DNA from: Symbiodinium natans
Lineage: Eukaryota; Sar; Dinophyceae; Suessiales; Symbiodiniaceae
Assembly (NCBI GenBank): GCA_905221605.1
Contig: CAJNDS010001540.1
Location: forward strand, 1-14,582
Direction: 5' to 3'
Length of the DNA stretch: 14,582 nt
Below are positions 14,545 through 14,582 of this stretch, one piece after another (the first letter of the stretch is position 1; every line of letters begins with the position of its first letter). Made by a program: the position numbers and the translations under genes. The notes beneath the pieces are model-generated. The model ran no database searches. It was not told the DNA's origin and was given only the letters and a program-made list of their open reading frames with translations.

Positions 14545-14582
14545 TGTGTGCGTGTGTGCGTGCGTGCGTGCGTGCGTGCGTG
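14464..14582 (+). repeat. GT / GGGTGT / GCGT microsatellite (runs off the window)
   Basis: (TG)n passes into (GGGTGT)n, back to (GT)n and then (GCGT)n up to the last base. The right limit is beyond the window. Confidence 0.97.

Overview
The window looks like gene-poor nuclear DNA of a eukaryote, most probably a dinoflagellate close to Symbiodiniaceae. This is inference. It rests on scattered islands of the TTTAGGG telomere-type repeat, runs of ACTATATAC/TATAC microsatellite, frequent G/C homopolymers, no long open reading frames, and one TPR exon of the kinesin-light-chain-like kind that is very common in these genomes. TTTAGGG repeats also occur in plants and other algae, so the assignment is not certain. 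Nothing suggests a bacterial layout: no operons, no ribosome binding sites and no compact genes.

Layout. 1-500 holds a direct repeat of about 145 bp and a ~20-bp-periodic AAGT(7)GAT array. 881-1215 is ACTATATAC/TA microsatellite. 1333-1454 and 1646-1671 are telomere-type arrays in opposite orientations. 2012-2134 is a 41-bp tandem repeat. 2140-8280 is mostly unique-looking non-coding DNA with small telomeric islands, G/C homopolymers and a 158-bp inverted-repeat (MITE-like) element at 4074-4231. 8290-12400 is an AT-rich block built from nested inverted repeats. 12410-13190 is non-coding and ends in a 22-bp telomere-derived repeat. 13200-14300 holds two possible exons (a short coiled segment and a TPR unit). 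The window ends in a GT microsatellite.

The most notable part is 8335-12263. Its 20-bp perfect ends are each flanked by TA, and it sits between TATG-rich microsatellites. It contains a second TA-flanked inverted repeat (8782-10990), which carries a 24-bp higher-order repeat folded into a 138-165-bp-arm hairpin and a two-component (R1/R2) tandem satellite. Beside that, still inside the outer pair, are two further nested inverted repeats (11034-11613 and 11124-11347). No transposase or other protein could be read in it. The best reading is a stack of non-autonomous, Tc1/mariner-like foldback elements inserted into one another. The TA flanks and ends support this, but the superfamily is not proven.

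No complete gene is visible. The open frames in the window are short, overlap in several frames, or are made of simple repeats.
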